A DNA stretch of 64,000 nucleotides. Source: Pseudomonas moorei. Its GTDB lineage: Bacteria > Pseudomonadota > Gammaproteobacteria > Pseudomonadales > Pseudomonadaceae. The notes under the pieces are model-generated. The model did not search any database. It saw nothing but the letters and a program-made list of their open reading frames with translations, and was not told where the DNA came from. Below, in pieces: positions 44,900 through 55,328 of this stretch; within the stretch, counting starts at the first letter, position 1, and each line of letters begins with the position of its first letter. The DNA is taken from NCBI RefSeq assembly GCF_008801475.1, contig NZ_VZPP01000002.1, positions 434,001 through 498,000 on the forward strand, in the 5' to 3' direction. The position numbers and the translations under genes were made by a program.

Positions 44900-46525
44900 A
44901 TGAACCTCGCATCAGCCGGCTATCTAGATCAACAGTTGAACGTAACTTTGCGCTGGCTTGAGGATGAAACATTTTTCAGCCTTTGCAGCCGTCATCACTT
45001 CTTTAATGGCCAATTGGCTTCCGCGATGACATCCATGCGGCTAACGAACCCCTCCCCACTCAAAATTAAACATGACTTTCCATATAACCTAGATACTCTT
45101 GATGAACAATTGCTATCCGCATGGGGAAATCCGGAGACTATCATCTCTAAACACACAATACTTCCAATGTTTTTCCCTTTTCAGTCGGATTCGAATATCA
45201 ACGCTGCTATTTTGGCATTGCATAGTTCAAAGCTTGGCTCGATTAAATACTGTCTAGGCCTCATCACAAGTCGCTTTGGTGCAGAGCACCCCTTGAAGGC
45301 ATGTCGGGCATGCATAAAAGCCGATGCCGCAGCTTATGGGGTTTCCTACTGGCACCTTACTCATCAGTATCCAGGCGTCATAGTGTGTCCAGTCCACCGT
45401 AAGATGCTAATGGAGAGTCATCACAATCGCAGATGGTCTGCGCGTTTTAGTTGGGTTCTACCAAGCCAAGACTCATTAACTGATCACTTAGAAACTGTGT
45501 TCGAATCTAGAACTCAGGATTTACTTGTACAATTGGCAACGGCCGTAATTGAACTTGCAGCTCTCGGACTGCACCGGCGCTTTGACCTTCAGCTTGTGAA
45601 AACTGTCTACCGAAATGCATTAGGCCGATTTTGCAGTTCCGGGCAAAATTTGAAGAGCATTGCCTCTTCCCTATCCCACCTTACTTCACTGCTCCAGCCT
45701 TATCATCCGCTCACATGTCTTCCAACGACAGCGGAAGGTGCAGCTTCCTACATTGAGCAACTAACCCGCAGCCCGCGAGGGCATTGCCATCCGTTGAAAC
45801 ACTTGATCATGATTATCTGGCTTTTCGGCGATATGGACTCGTTTGTGGAAGCCTACGATCACCAAGAAGCTAAGGAAGGCCAAGCGGTATTAACCATTGG
45901 CGGAAGGGACAGGATTTCACCGGGAACTGAACGTATACCGGAAAAATCTTTGGCGCAAAAGAGTATACGCAGGCCAAAAGTGCTAAAGCCCCGTCTCCGC
46001 ATTCAAATATTGGAGCGTTTGGCAGCTGGCAAGCCGAAGACTCAAGTTTGCTCAGAGTTCGAGATTTCTATATCTACTGTAAATAGATTACTTCGTGAAG
46101 AGCCTTTGGTAGAACGCTCATGGGCTGAAATTCAGCGCAAATCTGCATTGATTCAGCATCGAAAAAATTGGATGGCTACAGTTAAAGAAACCACACACCC
46201 TAGCGCTAAGACTGTCCGCGCTCGCACCCCTGAGCTTTATGCATGGCTCTATAGAAACGATAAAGCCTGGCTTCTCTCGCAAACTACTAAATTACCTTCC
46301 GGTCGGATTGGAAATAATTCGCGTATCGATTGGGAGGCACGGGATGTAGACTTAGAAATATTCATTAGAAAATCCCTGATTGAAAAGTTTGGAAGCGATA
46401 AAAACCTTAGATTAGATAATTTTGAGATCTTCTCCTTAGCTCCGACCCTATCATCTTGTTTAGAAAATAGAAGTCGATACCCTCGTACCCGCGCGTTGAT
46501 TTCACTAATAAAAAAGAACAGTTAA
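44900..46525 (+). CDS. tniQ: TnsD-like TniQ target-selection protein (element B)
   Basis: 541-residue TniQ-family protein, homologous to 23236-24828 over its whole length (shared LEDETFFSLCSRHH-type start, RFGAEHPLKAC, HLTHQYPGV). Zinc ligands are CRACIKAD near residue 136 and CPVHRKM near 163. The C-terminal half carries an HTH (CSEFEISISTVNRLL) and RARTPELYAWLYRNDKAWL. By size and by the position of the element it should bind the 3' end of glmS and direct insertion 24 bp beyond it. Confidence 0.9.
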   Translation: MNLASAGYLDQQLNVTLRWLEDETFFSLCSRHHFFNGQLASAMTSMRLTNPSPLKIKHDFPYNLDTLDEQLLSAWGNPETIISKHTILPMFFPFQSDSNINAAILALHSSKLGSIKYCLGLITSRFGAEHPLKACRACIKADAAAYGVSYWHLTHQYPGVIVCPVHRKMLMESHHNRRWSARFSWVLPSQDSLTDHLETVFESRTQDLLVQLATAVIELAALGLHRRFDLQLVKTVYRNALGRFCSSGQNLKSIASSLSHLTSLLQPYHPLTCLPTTAEGAASYIEQLTRSPRGHCHPLKHLIMIIWLFGDMDSFVEAYDHQEAKEGQAVLTIGGRDRISPGTERIPEKSLAQKSIRRPKVLKPRLRIQILERLAAGKPKTQVCSEFEISISTVNRLLREEPLVERSWAEIQRKSALIQHRKNWMATVKETTHPSAKTVRARTPELYAWLYRNDKAWLLSQTTKLPSGRIGNNSRIDWEARDVDLEIFIRKSLIEKFGSDKNLRLDNFEIFSLAPTLSSCLENRSRYPRTRALISLIKKNS

Positions 46526-47331
46526 CCTGAGAGGAGCACCTGGTAAAAGTTACTAGTGTGAATTCGGACGGGGCGACCAGCTTTCGGCGAGCATGGCGGC
46601 CACCGCTGCGGCCCGGCCGTGCCGACCACAAGCCGCTCCGTCCTGTCTGTACTACGACTTACCACGCCCTCCACACTGCGAGCTAAAGAAGCGGCCGGAT
46701 TAATCGACGCTGCCTTGCTAGTCCCCGACGATTAGGGTGCCGATATCTGGCAAAGCGTGGGCTCATAACCGCATGTTCCCACTACTGCTCTATCACTCTC
46801 AATGATCGGAACAAGAAGGCGGCCAACCAAATATAGGATTTTCTAACGATATATAGTGAATTTTGCTACACATCGCTATATTTGCGTATTGGTCGATCAT
46901 CGCTATGAGCGTTGAATAAATTGCAGTGCAACGCGACAGGCAGCTCTTGGCCAGGTCCAGCCACTTGTGCGGGAGTGCCACGTAAGCACCCTTTATCCGT
47001 TGATATAAATGCAAGCGCAGAGCCTCTAGCTCAGGCGTTCCCGGAATTTCTAGTCCTCCAAAAACGGAAAAACCGGCTAGCGCCGGCTTTTCCCCCCTCC
47101 AACCAGATGGTCAAGCCACGCCGGTCATGAGGGTTAGTTGTTGCGCGAACTATGGCGCAATAGAGGCCGTAATACAAGGGAACACAAAGCAGGCTACGAC
47201 GCACGTCTGGTACTGGCCCGTCTCTGCCTTACGAAGGCGGTTCTGGCTTGGTTGCGTCCTTCGCGACAGGCACAAAACGGCCAAAAGCGGTCAACTGCAG
47301 TTAAAGGTTAGCGGCTACCTGCTTACCCAAT
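46526..47331. other. Intergenic region between tniQ and the kinase gene
   Basis: 806 bp with no supported gene. It is a patchwork of GC-rich (46560-46720) and AT-rich (46800-46920) pieces. A hairpin lies at 47068-47092, and at 47245-47300 there is a fragment (GCGACAGGCACAAAACGGCC) related to the repeat near 53100 and 53840. Confidence 0.5.
47068..47092 (+). terminator. Intrinsic terminator-like hairpin
   Basis: CCGGC and GCCGG pair around four bases, flanked by an A-run before and TTTT after, so it could work in both directions. Confidence 0.5.
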
Positions 47332-50300
47332 TCATTTATCCTGAATGAGCTGCAAGGCGCGATCAAAGTCGAACAGTTCCACCTGCGCCGCGGCGAGTGC
47401 CAGCCGTTCTGCCAACGCTCGATCAAGTGGCATATTGCGCAGTGCCGCCAGCACGTCCAAAGCCGTCGTATCACCCTCCTCCAATAGTCTGATCAGCCTA
47501 TTCAGTTGCTCGCTGATTGCCGAGTCGTCCAGCGGATAGCCATCCATGGAGGCCGGTGTGTTTGCCTTAAGGTTGGCCAGAGCCGCCAGGGTCGGGAGCA
47601 AGGAATGCTCGACCTGCATCGCTAGCGCTTGCACTACCGAACCCGGCTCGCCGTTCTGGCAGGCCTGTTCTAACAACGTGCAAGCCTGCGCCACGGCCTT
47701 GGCGCCGATGTTGCCGGCGGTGCCGCGCAAACTGTGCGCCAGCCGTCCCGCGGCACCAGGATCCGGATCGATTCGTGCGGCCTGGAATTGCTCCGCAAAG
47801 TCTGTCTGAGTATCGCGAAACTTGCAGAGCAGACGTAAATAGAGATCCCGCCGCCCCATGCAGGTGGCGAGACCCGCCACCACATCAATGCCCTCAAGAC
47901 GATCTGGCAATCCATCGGCGAAGCCTGCGTTCAGCGGTGCTTGAGCGGCTCGTGGCTTGATCCACTTTGCCATTGTGGCGAACATGGTTTCGACATTCAG
48001 TGGCTTGGAGATATGGTCGTTCATGCCGCATTCGAGCGCACGCTCGCGGTCACCGTCCATAGCGTTGGCGGTCATGGCGATCACTGGCAGAGTGCTGAAG
48101 CGCAGTTGCTGGCGAATTTGCCGGGTGGCCGTGTAGCCATCCATCACTGGCATCTGGCAATCCATCAACACTCCATCGAAGTCGCCATCCTCGCCAAGGA
48201 TATCCAGGGCCTCTTGACCGTGCGTAGCGAGTCGCAAGCGTATGCCGACACTTTCCAGCAGTTCGCTGGCCAGTTCTTGATTTAGCTCATTGTCTTCGAC
48301 CAAAAGCAGCCGGGCGCCGTTGAGACTGGCAACGGTACTGGCATTCTGTTGGGAGCGTTCGCCAGCCCGCGTATCGCTGTGGGTGTCTCTGCCCAGCACG
48401 ACACCGATGGCTTCGAGTAACGATGACGGCGTGACGGGTTTGGTCAGTACCACCGGTAACTGGATGCCCTGGCGTTCGGCTTCTTCGCGGGCTTCTTCGC
48501 GGCCAAAAGCGGTGATCATGATCACCGATGGTGTGCGCATCAGACTCGCAGAATGCATTCTGCTCACGGCTTCCATGCCATCCATGCCCGGCATCCGCCA
48601 GTCCATCAAAACCAGATCGTAAGGCAGCCCCTTATGCTCGGCGTCGGCCAACAGGCGCAGCGCCAGACTACCGCTCTGCGCGACATCCACTTCCAGGCCA
48701 AAGCTGCGCGCCATGCCCGAGAGAATTTCACGGGCACTCGCGTTGTCGTCCACGACCAGAACCCGCATGCCGAGCAGTTCGCCGGCCTTGAACATACGAC
48801 GAGGTTGCAGTCCTTGCTGCACACCGAGTTGCATCTGGAAATGGAACGTGGAGCCGAATCCCGGCTGGCTTTCAACCCAGATTCGGCCGGCCATCAACTC
48901 CACCAGCTTCTTCGAGATGGACAATCCCAGCCCGGTGCCCCCGTACTTGCGCGTGATCGAACTGTCAGCCTGACTGAACGACTGAAATAAGCGTGAACAC
49001 TGCTCGACGGTCATGCCGATGCCCGTGTCGCGCACCCAGAAGTGCAGCTGCACGTGTTCGTTATGAGAAGCCATTTCTTCAACGCCGACCACGATCTCAC
49101 CGTGTTCGGTGAACTTGGCGGCGTTGTTGCCCAGGTTGACCAACACTTGCCCCAATCGCAGGGGATCGCCAAGCAGAGCTGTGGGCAGGTCGGGCGGGAT
49201 CTGAAATAACAATTCCAGCCCCTTGTCCTCGGTCTTCAGGCCGATCATGGCAGCGAAGCTGTCGAGCACATCTTCCAGTCGGAACGGGATCTGCTCGAGA
49301 CTCATCCTGCCGGCTTCAATTTTTGAGAAGTCGAGAATGTCGTTGATGATGCCCAGTAGGTTCTCCGCCGAGCGGTGCACCTTTTCAATGTAATTGCGCT
49401 GGCGATTGTCCAGCGAAGTACGCAGCGCCAGATGGCTCATCCCGATGATGGCGTTCATCGGCGTGCGGATCTCATGACTCATGTTGGCAAGGAACTCACT
49501 CTTCGCTTGAGTGGCTTCTTCGGCCGCTGCTCGAGCCTCCGCCAGAGCCGTCACGTCGATGTTGATGCCGGTTGCGCGCAATGGCTTGCCGTCTGGTGTG
49601 CGTGAAAAACGGTTGAGCGAGCGGAACGTGCGCACCCGACCATCATTTTTGCGCACGATGCGAAAATCGAATTCGGCCCGATCATTGCCACTCTGGACGG
49701 CACTCTCGAACGTGCTGCTGACCCTCGCTACATCGTCGGGATGCACCAGCGCCTGCCAGTGCGCCAGCGTGCCACCGAAGCCGCCAGGCTCCAGACCAAA
49801 CAGGGTTTCGAGCTGTGGCGTCCAATAATTTGTGCCGCTGACCAGATCGACGTCGAACAGACCGATGTCACCCGACTCCTGTGCCAGGTTCAGGCGATCG
49901 CTGGCAGTGCGCAACCTGGCTTCAATCGCCCTGCGCTCACTGACATCGCGCACCGAGGCGCACACGCAGACGCCACGCCCCTCCAGACGGGGCAAGTGGG
50001 AAAGGCCGATTTCCACGGAGAACAAGCTGCCGTCCTTGCGCACGCCGCTCAGATCGTCCAGATCGCCGCCCATCTGCCGGGTTCCGCCGCTGGCAATGAA
50101 GCCGTCGCGTAACTTGACATGCCGCTCGCGGGCAGCCTGCGGTACCAGACGCTCAATGCTGGCGCCAATCAGCTCGCCGGGGGCGTAGCCAAACAGGGTG
50201 TCCATTTGCGGGTTGGTCATCAGGATGCGGCCATCGGCTCCCAGCACCAGCATGCCGTCCGGTGCGGCCTCGATGATGCCGCGATACCAGGCCTCGGTGG

Positions 50301-51711
50301 CGCGCAGTGCTGCCTGCTGGGCCTCCAGCTCGCTGGCCTGGTGTTCCAGTTGCAAGGCTTGCGCGCCCATTTCGTCTGCCTGACGGCGAGTTTCCAGCAG
50401 CAGCGCCTGGGCTGCCTCACTGCGTTCCATAATGGCCATGGCACCGGCCAGCCTGGGCAGGACTTCTTGCAGCAGCAGCGCTTCGTTCTCTTCCAGTTGG
50501 CGAAAACCGGCCATTTCCATAACCCCGAGCAGGCGTTCGCCACGCAACACGGGCTGAACCAACAGGACGCTGGCGGGGGCTGCGCCCAACGGCGTACGCA
50601 CATGCCAAAACGGTTCGGGTAGATCCTCAAGCTGACGAGGTTGGCGATCCAGCGCGCACTGGCCAAGCAACCCTTCCCCGAGATCTAGTTCTGTGGGTAG
50701 CGGGTGCGCACTGTCCACCGCATAACCGCTCACCAAGCGCAGGCGTGCCGCGCCTTCATAGAGAACGTAAAGCGCTCCTTGGCACATGCCCAACTGCGGC
50801 GCGATGTGGCTGAAAAAAGCCTGAGCCAACTGCTGCGGCGTCTCCGCCTGTTGCAGGCCCACTTGCAGAAGTGAGGTGTGGTTTTTCACCCAACGCTGAC
50901 GCTCAAGCTGACAAGCCTCCAGCTGCAGCGTGGCGATGGCACGCGCCAGGTCGCCGGTTTCGTTGCGAAGATCGGTGTGAGGGATCTGGCCGTCCAGCTT
51001 GCCGGACGCCAATTCGTCCACCGCCACGCGGACGCGATTCAACGGCACGCGAATCGAATAACTGACCAGCCAGGTCAACAGCAAGGCCAGCGCCGAACCA
51101 CCCAGCAGCAAGATGTACGTGATCGCAGTACTGCGCTCTGCGTATTCCGCCAGGTTCTTCGCCGTATCGTGGATGTCGGTTTCCTTGTTTTTCTCGATCT
51201 GCGAGAGCAGCCCGTCGCCGCCCTGCTCCAGCGCAAGAAAATCCTTACTGTTGAGCAACATCAAGGCCTGTCCCAAGGAGCCCTTGCCAGCCAGTTCCAG
51301 TGCCTCATCGCCATTTTTTTGCAGACGCTGTAATAACACTTCGAATTCCACCAGGCTGCTGATGCTGCTCTGTCGGCGCAGTGTCGGACGAACCTGCTCC
51401 AGCGCTTCATGGAGTCGCTGTTGGGCGATATCCATCTGGGCTCTGGCGCTGATACGGATGTCCGCGTTGTTGGTAGCGATTGCACGTTGCATGGCGAGCA
51501 ACAGATGCGGCAACTGCACCCGAACTTCCTGCACATGCTGAATACCCACCAGATCCTGCTGGTACAACTGCTGCATTTCATTTTTGAGCGAATACTGAGT
51601 GCGCAGGCTTTGCACACCCAATATCAGGATCAATATCAGCAGCGCAGCGAAGCCGATGATCAATTTACTGCGCAGAGACAGGCGCTCGAGCATCTCGAAC
51701 AGTCTGTTCAT
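47332..51711 (-). CDS. Hybrid sensor histidine kinase (HAMP-GAF-PAS-PAS-HisKA-HATPase-REC-REC-HPt)
   Basis: 1459-residue membrane sensor. Two membrane helices (about 17-35 and 195-217) enclose a four-helix periplasmic sensor. HAMP (218-270) and GAF (about 285-430) follow, then a coiled coil and two PAS domains (about 480-735). The phospho-acceptor His is in [15 protein letters not shown] near 746, N-box [11 protein letters not shown] near 864, and GTGLGLS near 927. REC1 (Asp in [10 protein letters not shown] near 1034), REC2 (Asp in [10 protein letters not shown] near 1182) and HPt ([11 protein letters not shown] near 1325) complete a phosphorelay. It lies 43 bp after a HD-GYP response regulator gene on the same strand, its likely output. 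Unusual cargo for a Tn7-like element. Confidence 0.9.
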   Translation of the reverse strand: MNRLFEMLERLSLRSKLIIGFAALLILILILGVQSLRTQYSLKNEMQQLYQQDLVGIQHVQEVRVQLPHLLLAMQRAIATNNADIRISARAQMDIAQQRLHEALEQVRPTLRRQSSISSLVEFEVLLQRLQKNGDEALELAGKGSLGQALMLLNSKDFLALEQGGDGLLSQIEKNKETDIHDTAKNLAEYAERSTAITYILLLGGSALALLLTWLVSYSIRVPLNRVRVAVDELASGKLDGQIPHTDLRNETGDLARAIATLQLEACQLERQRWVKNHTSLLQVGLQQAETPQQLAQAFFSHIAPQLGMCQGALYVLYEGAARLRLVSGYAVDSAHPLPTELDLGEGLLGQCALDRQPRQLEDLPEPFWHVRTPLGAAPASVLLVQPVLRGERLLGVMEMAGFRQLEENEALLLQEVLPRLAGAMAIMERSEAAQALLLETRRQADEMGAQALQLEHQASELEAQQAALRATEAWYRGIIEAAPDGMLVLGADGRILMTNPQMDTLFGYAPGELIGASIERLVPQAARERHVKLRDGFIASGGTRQMGGDLDDLSGVRKDGSLFSVEIGLSHLPRLEGRGVCVCASVRDVSERRAIEARLRTASDRLNLAQESGDIGLFDVDLVSGTNYWTPQLETLFGLEPGGFGGTLAHWQALVHPDDVARVSSTFESAVQSGNDRAEFDFRIVRKNDGRVRTFRSLNRFSRTPDGKPLRATGINIDVTALAEARAAAEEATQAKSEFLANMSHEIRTPMNAIIGMSHLALRTSLDNRQRNYIEKVHRSAENLLGIINDILDFSKIEAGRMSLEQIPFRLEDVLDSFAAMIGLKTEDKGLELLFQIPPDLPTALLGDPLRLGQVLVNLGNNAAKFTEHGEIVVGVEEMASHNEHVQLHFWVRDTGIGMTVEQCSRLFQSFSQADSSITRKYGGTGLGLSISKKLVELMAGRIWVESQPGFGSTFHFQMQLGVQQGLQPRRMFKAGELLGMRVLVVDDNASAREILSGMARSFGLEVDVAQSGSLALRLLADAEHKGLPYDLVLMDWRMPGMDGMEAVSRMHSASLMRTPSVIMITAFGREEAREEAERQGIQLPVVLTKPVTPSSLLEAIGVVLGRDTHSDTRAGERSQQNASTVASLNGARLLLVEDNELNQELASELLESVGIRLRLATHGQEALDILGEDGDFDGVLMDCQMPVMDGYTATRQIRQQLRFSTLPVIAMTANAMDGDRERALECGMNDHISKPLNVETMFATMAKWIKPRAAQAPLNAGFADGLPDRLEGIDVVAGLATCMGRRDLYLRLLCKFRDTQTDFAEQFQAARIDPDPGAAGRLAHSLRGTAGNIGAKAVAQACTLLEQACQNGEPGSVVQALAMQVEHSLLPTLAALANLKANTPASMDGYPLDDSAISEQLNRLIRLLEEGDTTALDVLAALRNMPLDRALAERLALAAAQVELFDFDRALQLIQDK

Positions 51712-51754
51712 AAACGGCCTCTTTCAACGGGATGTGCAAACGGATGCGTGGGGC

Positions 51755-52912
51755 TCAGGGACGGTCGGCGATCTGCTCAAGCAGGGCTAACTGCCTGGCC
51801 ATGTCCTGGTCGCTGTCGGCAAATTGTTCAGCAATTGCGCGGAACTGCTCGGCATTGGCGAGAAACGCGTCGCAGATGTCCGGATCAAAGTGCGAGCCCC
51901 GGCCTTCGCGGATGATTGCCACCGCCTGCTCATGGGACATGCCGGGCTTGTACACGCGGCGGCTGATCAGTGCATCGTAGACATCTGCCACCGCCATCAA
52001 CCTGGCGCTGATCGGGATGTCGTCGGTGGCCACGCCTTGCGGATAGCCACTGCCGTCCCACTTTTCCTGATGGCCGTAGGCAATTTCCTTGGCCAAATGA
52101 AGGAAGTCGACGTTGATACCTAATTGATCCTCGGCGTGCTGGATGGCGTCGCGCCCTAACGTGGTGTGGGTCTTCATGACCTCGAATTCCTCCGGGGTCA
52201 GGCGTCCCGGTTTGAGCAGGATACGATCGGGAATACCAATCTTGCCGATATCGTGCAGCGGGGCTGATTTGAACAGCAGTTTGATGGTGTCCTCGTCGAG
52301 GAAGTGACAGAAGCGCGGGTGATTGCTCAACAGTTCAGCCAGCCGTTTCACATAGTGCTGGGTTCGACGAATGTGGTTGCCGGTTTCGTTGTCACGGGTT
52401 TCCGCCAGCGAGGCCATGGCGTGGATCGTGACATCCTGGATGGCGATCACCTCCCGGGTGCGGCGCTGCACTTCCTGCTCGAGAAATTCGTTCTGATTGC
52501 GCAGGAAATCGGCAACGGACTTGAGCTTGATCTGCGTCTCAACCCTGGCCATGAGCACGGGGGGAATGATCGGCTTGGTAATGTAATCCGCAGCCCCCAG
52601 GCTCAAGCCGCGAATCTCGTCCTCCGTAGCGGTCATGGAAGTCAGGAAAATGATCGGTATGTGGCGAATGCGGGCATCACGTTTGAGCTGCTCGGCGACG
52701 TCATAACCGGACAGGCCCGGCATCATGATGTCCAGCAGGATCAGGTCGGGCAGTGGATCAGCCTGCAGAAGACGCAGGGCCTTCTCGCCGCTATTGGCGG
52801 CCTTGACCCGATATTTGTCCTTCAGCAACTCGGCGATCAACATCAGGTTGTCGGGGGTATCATCGACCACCAGAACGGTCGCTGATGGATAAACGCCCTG
52901 AGTGCTATCCAT
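51755..52912 (-). CDS. Response regulator with HD-GYP domain (c-di-GMP phosphodiesterase)
   Basis: 385-residue regulator. The start at 52912 is chosen because AAGGGAG lies eight bases before it; the frame opens to 53089 without a good site. REC domain 1-130 with phospho-Asp in LILLDIMMPG near residue 60. HD-GYP domain about 165-370: HDIGKIGIPDRIL near 218, HTTLGRDAI near 250, HQEKWDGSGYP near 287. All metal ligands are present, so it should degrade c-di-GMP, with activity set by the hybrid kinase encoded downstream in the same operon. Likely effect is on biofilm or motility. Confidence 0.9.
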   Translation of the reverse strand: MDSTQGVYPSATVLVVDDTPDNLMLIAELLKDKYRVKAANSGEKALRLLQADPLPDLILLDIMMPGLSGYDVAEQLKRDARIRHIPIIFLTSMTATEDEIRGLSLGAADYITKPIIPPVLMARVETQIKLKSVADFLRNQNEFLEQEVQRRTREVIAIQDVTIHAMASLAETRDNETGNHIRRTQHYVKRLAELLSNHPRFCHFLDEDTIKLLFKSAPLHDIGKIGIPDRILLKPGRLTPEEFEVMKTHTTLGRDAIQHAEDQLGINVDFLHLAKEIAYGHQEKWDGSGYPQGVATDDIPISARLMAVADVYDALISRRVYKPGMSHEQAVAIIREGRGSHFDPDICDAFLANAEQFRAIAEQFADSDQDMARQLALLEQIADRP

Positions 52913-53046
52913 GGTTGTTGGCTCCCTTGCCAGACAATTAACGAGTCGGCGTACTTGCACCAATCTCTTGCTGGCAAGCGTAGCTAGAAAAGCTGCAATC
53001 GCTAGGTGAAGATCGGCAGGTTGGTTCGAAGAGTCACTAAATCGAA

Positions 53047-53142
53047 TGTCTGCTATTGGCCGATATTCGCCTGTCTCGACAGGCTGCAATGGGTCGATTT
53101 CTGCCGGTCACGACAGGCAGAAAACGGCCAATAGCAGACCAT
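53047..53142. repeat. Inverted-repeat element and related half copy
   Basis: GTCTGCTATTGGCCG and its inverted form (CGGCCAATAGCAGAC) bound about 95 bp with further pairing (CCTGTCTCGACAGG). Partial copies of the right half lie at 47259-47295 and 53836-53872 (GACAGGCACAAATCGGCC). This is a family of dispersed Pseudomonas repeats; here three copies surround the right-arm cargo. Confidence 0.55.
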
Positions 53143-53261
53143 GGACACGCAGCTAACACGTCAGTAATGTGCTAAGTAATATGTCGCTTTCCCCCTTCTT
53201 GATGTCGCGTTTACAATTTCGATTTTTTGATTGCTCAAGGGATTACGCATGAACATAGGAT

Positions 53262-53820
53262 GTTATGCCAAAAGCCGTTCGGCATCTAAAAGTTGAATTT
53301 AAGGAGCAATAAAATGGAAATCAAGATTGATGTATTGGGTTCTCCAACAGAAAAGGATAAAGGAGTTCTGAATAATAGGTTTTCAGAATATCTTCGAATT
53401 CAATATCCAAATCTGCCACCAGAATCGGAAGATAAAATATTCATGGTGGTTGCACACGATGAAGTAGGCGACTACATCGGTGCAATAAGCTGTAACTGTT
53501 ACTGGGATGGCTTAGAAATTGACACCTTTTGGGTTAAGGAATCTCATCGCGGTAAAAAAGTAGGATCTATGCTTTTGGAAAAAGCAGAAGCGATTGGTGC
53601 CAACAATGGAGCAGTAGTTGCATTCTTAAAAACCGTTGATGCTAAAAAGTTCTATGAGCGGCATGGATATGAGATTTATGGTGTTCTTGAGGATCGCCCA
53701 ATCGGGACTAACCTGTATCATTTAAAGAAACGGCTAGTAAAACATGCATAACAACTGGTTCAAATCGTTCACTTCGCTCAATGGGACGGGCTAAAGCCCC
53801 CCTTAACCAAATGCTGGTCA
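53262..53820 (+). mobile_element. Integron-type gene cassette with partial attC
   Basis: GTTATGC at 53262-53268 matches the cassette core (GTTRRRY). GCATAAC at 53746-53752, overlapping the GNAT stop codon, is its exact complement, as at the start of attC sites. The following TTCAAATCGTTCACTTCGCT and GGGACGGGCTAAAGCCC resemble attC/VCR-type hairpins. The closing core is damaged (AACCAAATGC). No integrase gene is nearby. Confidence 0.55.
53314..53751 (+). CDS. GNAT family N-acetyltransferase (cassette gene)
   Basis: 145-residue acetyltransferase. ATG at 53314 has AAGGAG nine bases before it. The acetyl-CoA motif is FWVKESHRGKKVGSMLLEKA near residues 73-92, followed by VDAKKFYERHGYEIYGVLED, typical of the family. 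The gene is AT-rich (near 40 percent GC) in a 60 percent GC neighbourhood, showing foreign origin. It is the only gene of an apparent integron cassette. Substrate unknown; not an obvious drug acetyltransferase. Confidence 0.82.
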   Translation: MEIKIDVLGSPTEKDKGVLNNRFSEYLRIQYPNLPPESEDKIFMVVAHDEVGDYIGAISCNCYWDGLEIDTFWVKESHRGKKVGSMLLEKAEAIGANNGAVVAFLKTVDAKKFYERHGYEIYGVLEDRPIGTNLYHLKKRLVKHA

Positions 53821-53915
53821 GAGTCCGCTTCGGGTCGACTACTGCCGGTCACGACAGGCACAAATCGGCCAGAAGCGGGCACCCACTTCCGTCAAAAACT
53901 GAGACTGTAATTACT

Positions 53916-54792
53916 TTATTTGACCGCCAACATCGCCGATATTACTTTACGCATATTTTTGTTTCTGCCAAGTGAAAGTCGTGCATAAAAATTCATTATA
54001 TTTCTGATAAGCATATTTTTTGGCAATTCTTTGGCGAGATCTGATAATTTTTTATTTCCCGTTTTTTGAAAGTCATAACCATAATCATTTAAAAATGACA
54101 TCAAAGTAAAATGAAAGCCATTCAAGGCGTACCAGCGATTGCAACTCCGATCAGTCGAAATCCCGGAAAAATATCTAAACACAGGCGCAAATTCTATTTC
54201 AGGATTTTTATCTTTAAATTCGGAAAAATTTATAAACCCATTATCCCCCTCTAATTTATTAATGAGTTCTCGAAAATCATCTCCAAAAAAAATGATCGGT
54301 AGGTTTCGAATGGTCGTAATTTAGCCCTTCGAATATTCCGGCGTCACAGAAGAAATGCGGAAAGCACTTCAAATATTTAAGTAACTCTAGATCTTCTTTT
54401 GTACTTACCGTGCTATCTAGAAACACAAGTTCTAAATCGACCTTCCTGCAGATCGCAAAAAACAATAAAAACCTATAGCAAAATGATTGCAAATAATACT
54501 TATCCTTAATTTGCTCATCGGCACTTTTAACATGCCAAGCTTCAGGCGCATTTTTAGAGAAATTCCAAAGTCGGTGATTAAGATACTCTGCAGAATTTAG
54601 TAACGGCACTTTATATTTTGAGATAGCCTCTCTAACCCTCTTTCTTTGGTCGTATCTGTAATCGCTTTCTAGCTTGAATTTGTGGAAGCTTCGCTCCCAG
54701 ACCGGTTTTGCCAGAGCTCGAAGAAATAGAACAGTTAATGTAGTCGACGCAGCAATTAATGCTGATTGAACATTTGGGTCGGTCAAACTCAT
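53916..54792 (-). pseudogene. Membrane-anchored protein of unknown function, split by a frameshift in an A8/T8 tract
   Basis: Two frames join into one protein of about 290 residues. The first (54792-54277) starts MSLTDPNV, has one membrane helix at about 10-27 (ALIAASTTLTVLFLRAL), and reads to KPTDHFF. The second continues from GDDFRELINKLEGDNGF to MLAVK at 53916. They are separated by eight T residues on the coding strand (near 54286-54293); seven would restore one frame. AT-rich, no family recognised. It may be a true pseudogene, a phase-variable gene or a sequencing error. A membrane anchor with a cytosolic body is common among defence effectors, which is only suggestive. Confidence 0.65.
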
Positions 54793-54898
54793 AAGTCAGC
54801 CTTCAATATATAACATTAAAATTTTTGACATGTGAATTACATGAAAATAGCAAATTAATCACTCCAGTGAATCATTAATAATTTTAGATCGAAATACG

Positions 54899-55180
54899 TC
54901 AGCTATAAACCGCTGATTTTAACCGAGCTCTTGTATCTTTCAGGGACAATAGGAAAATCTCGTCGTAACAGTTCGGCCAGCTCCTGATGTTCATAGCACA
55001 TCCGCTATCAGTAACTTCGATCTGGTTGTCGGTTCCATAATCCTTTCGGTCATAGGCCTGTAGCACAAGGACTTCGGAGGCTGATATCAAACTTCGAAAA
55101 ACCGCTTCCGCTCTGTCTTCCACTACATGATTAGTGTGACGTTTTGGAAGATCGTTGAAGTTACCAATTCTGTATCCCAA
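54899..55180 (-). pseudogene. DUF4365 domain protein, N-terminal fragment
   Basis: The first 60 residues (NDLPKRHTNHVVEDRAEAVF, then DRKDYGTDNQIEV) match the start of DUF4365, a nuclease-like domain. A full domain has about 130 residues; here the frame loses similarity after DSGCAMN and ends at 93. The remainder is missing or shifted. It lies between the frameshifted membrane protein and the second tniQ. Confidence 0.55.
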
Positions 55181-55328
55181 GCACCAAGCATTTTTGTGGG
55201 AATAGTAGCAGGATTAGTGATGGCAATCGTTGCGCTGCAATCTGGACAATGCGCGAAAACAGCTAAATGCCGTGTCCAGCAGGTCTGACGCACGCTGCTG
55301 TGGCAGTTGTTTGGTAAAGTTTACGTTT

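Noticed and set aside
46407-46631. 74-codon minus-strand frame at the end of tniQ
   Set aside because: Antisense to tniQ and low-complexity basic sequence.
53047-53142. Inverted repeat as the end of another transposon
   Set aside because: It also occurs as half copies nearby and lacks any transposase; it fits a dispersed Pseudomonas repeat better.
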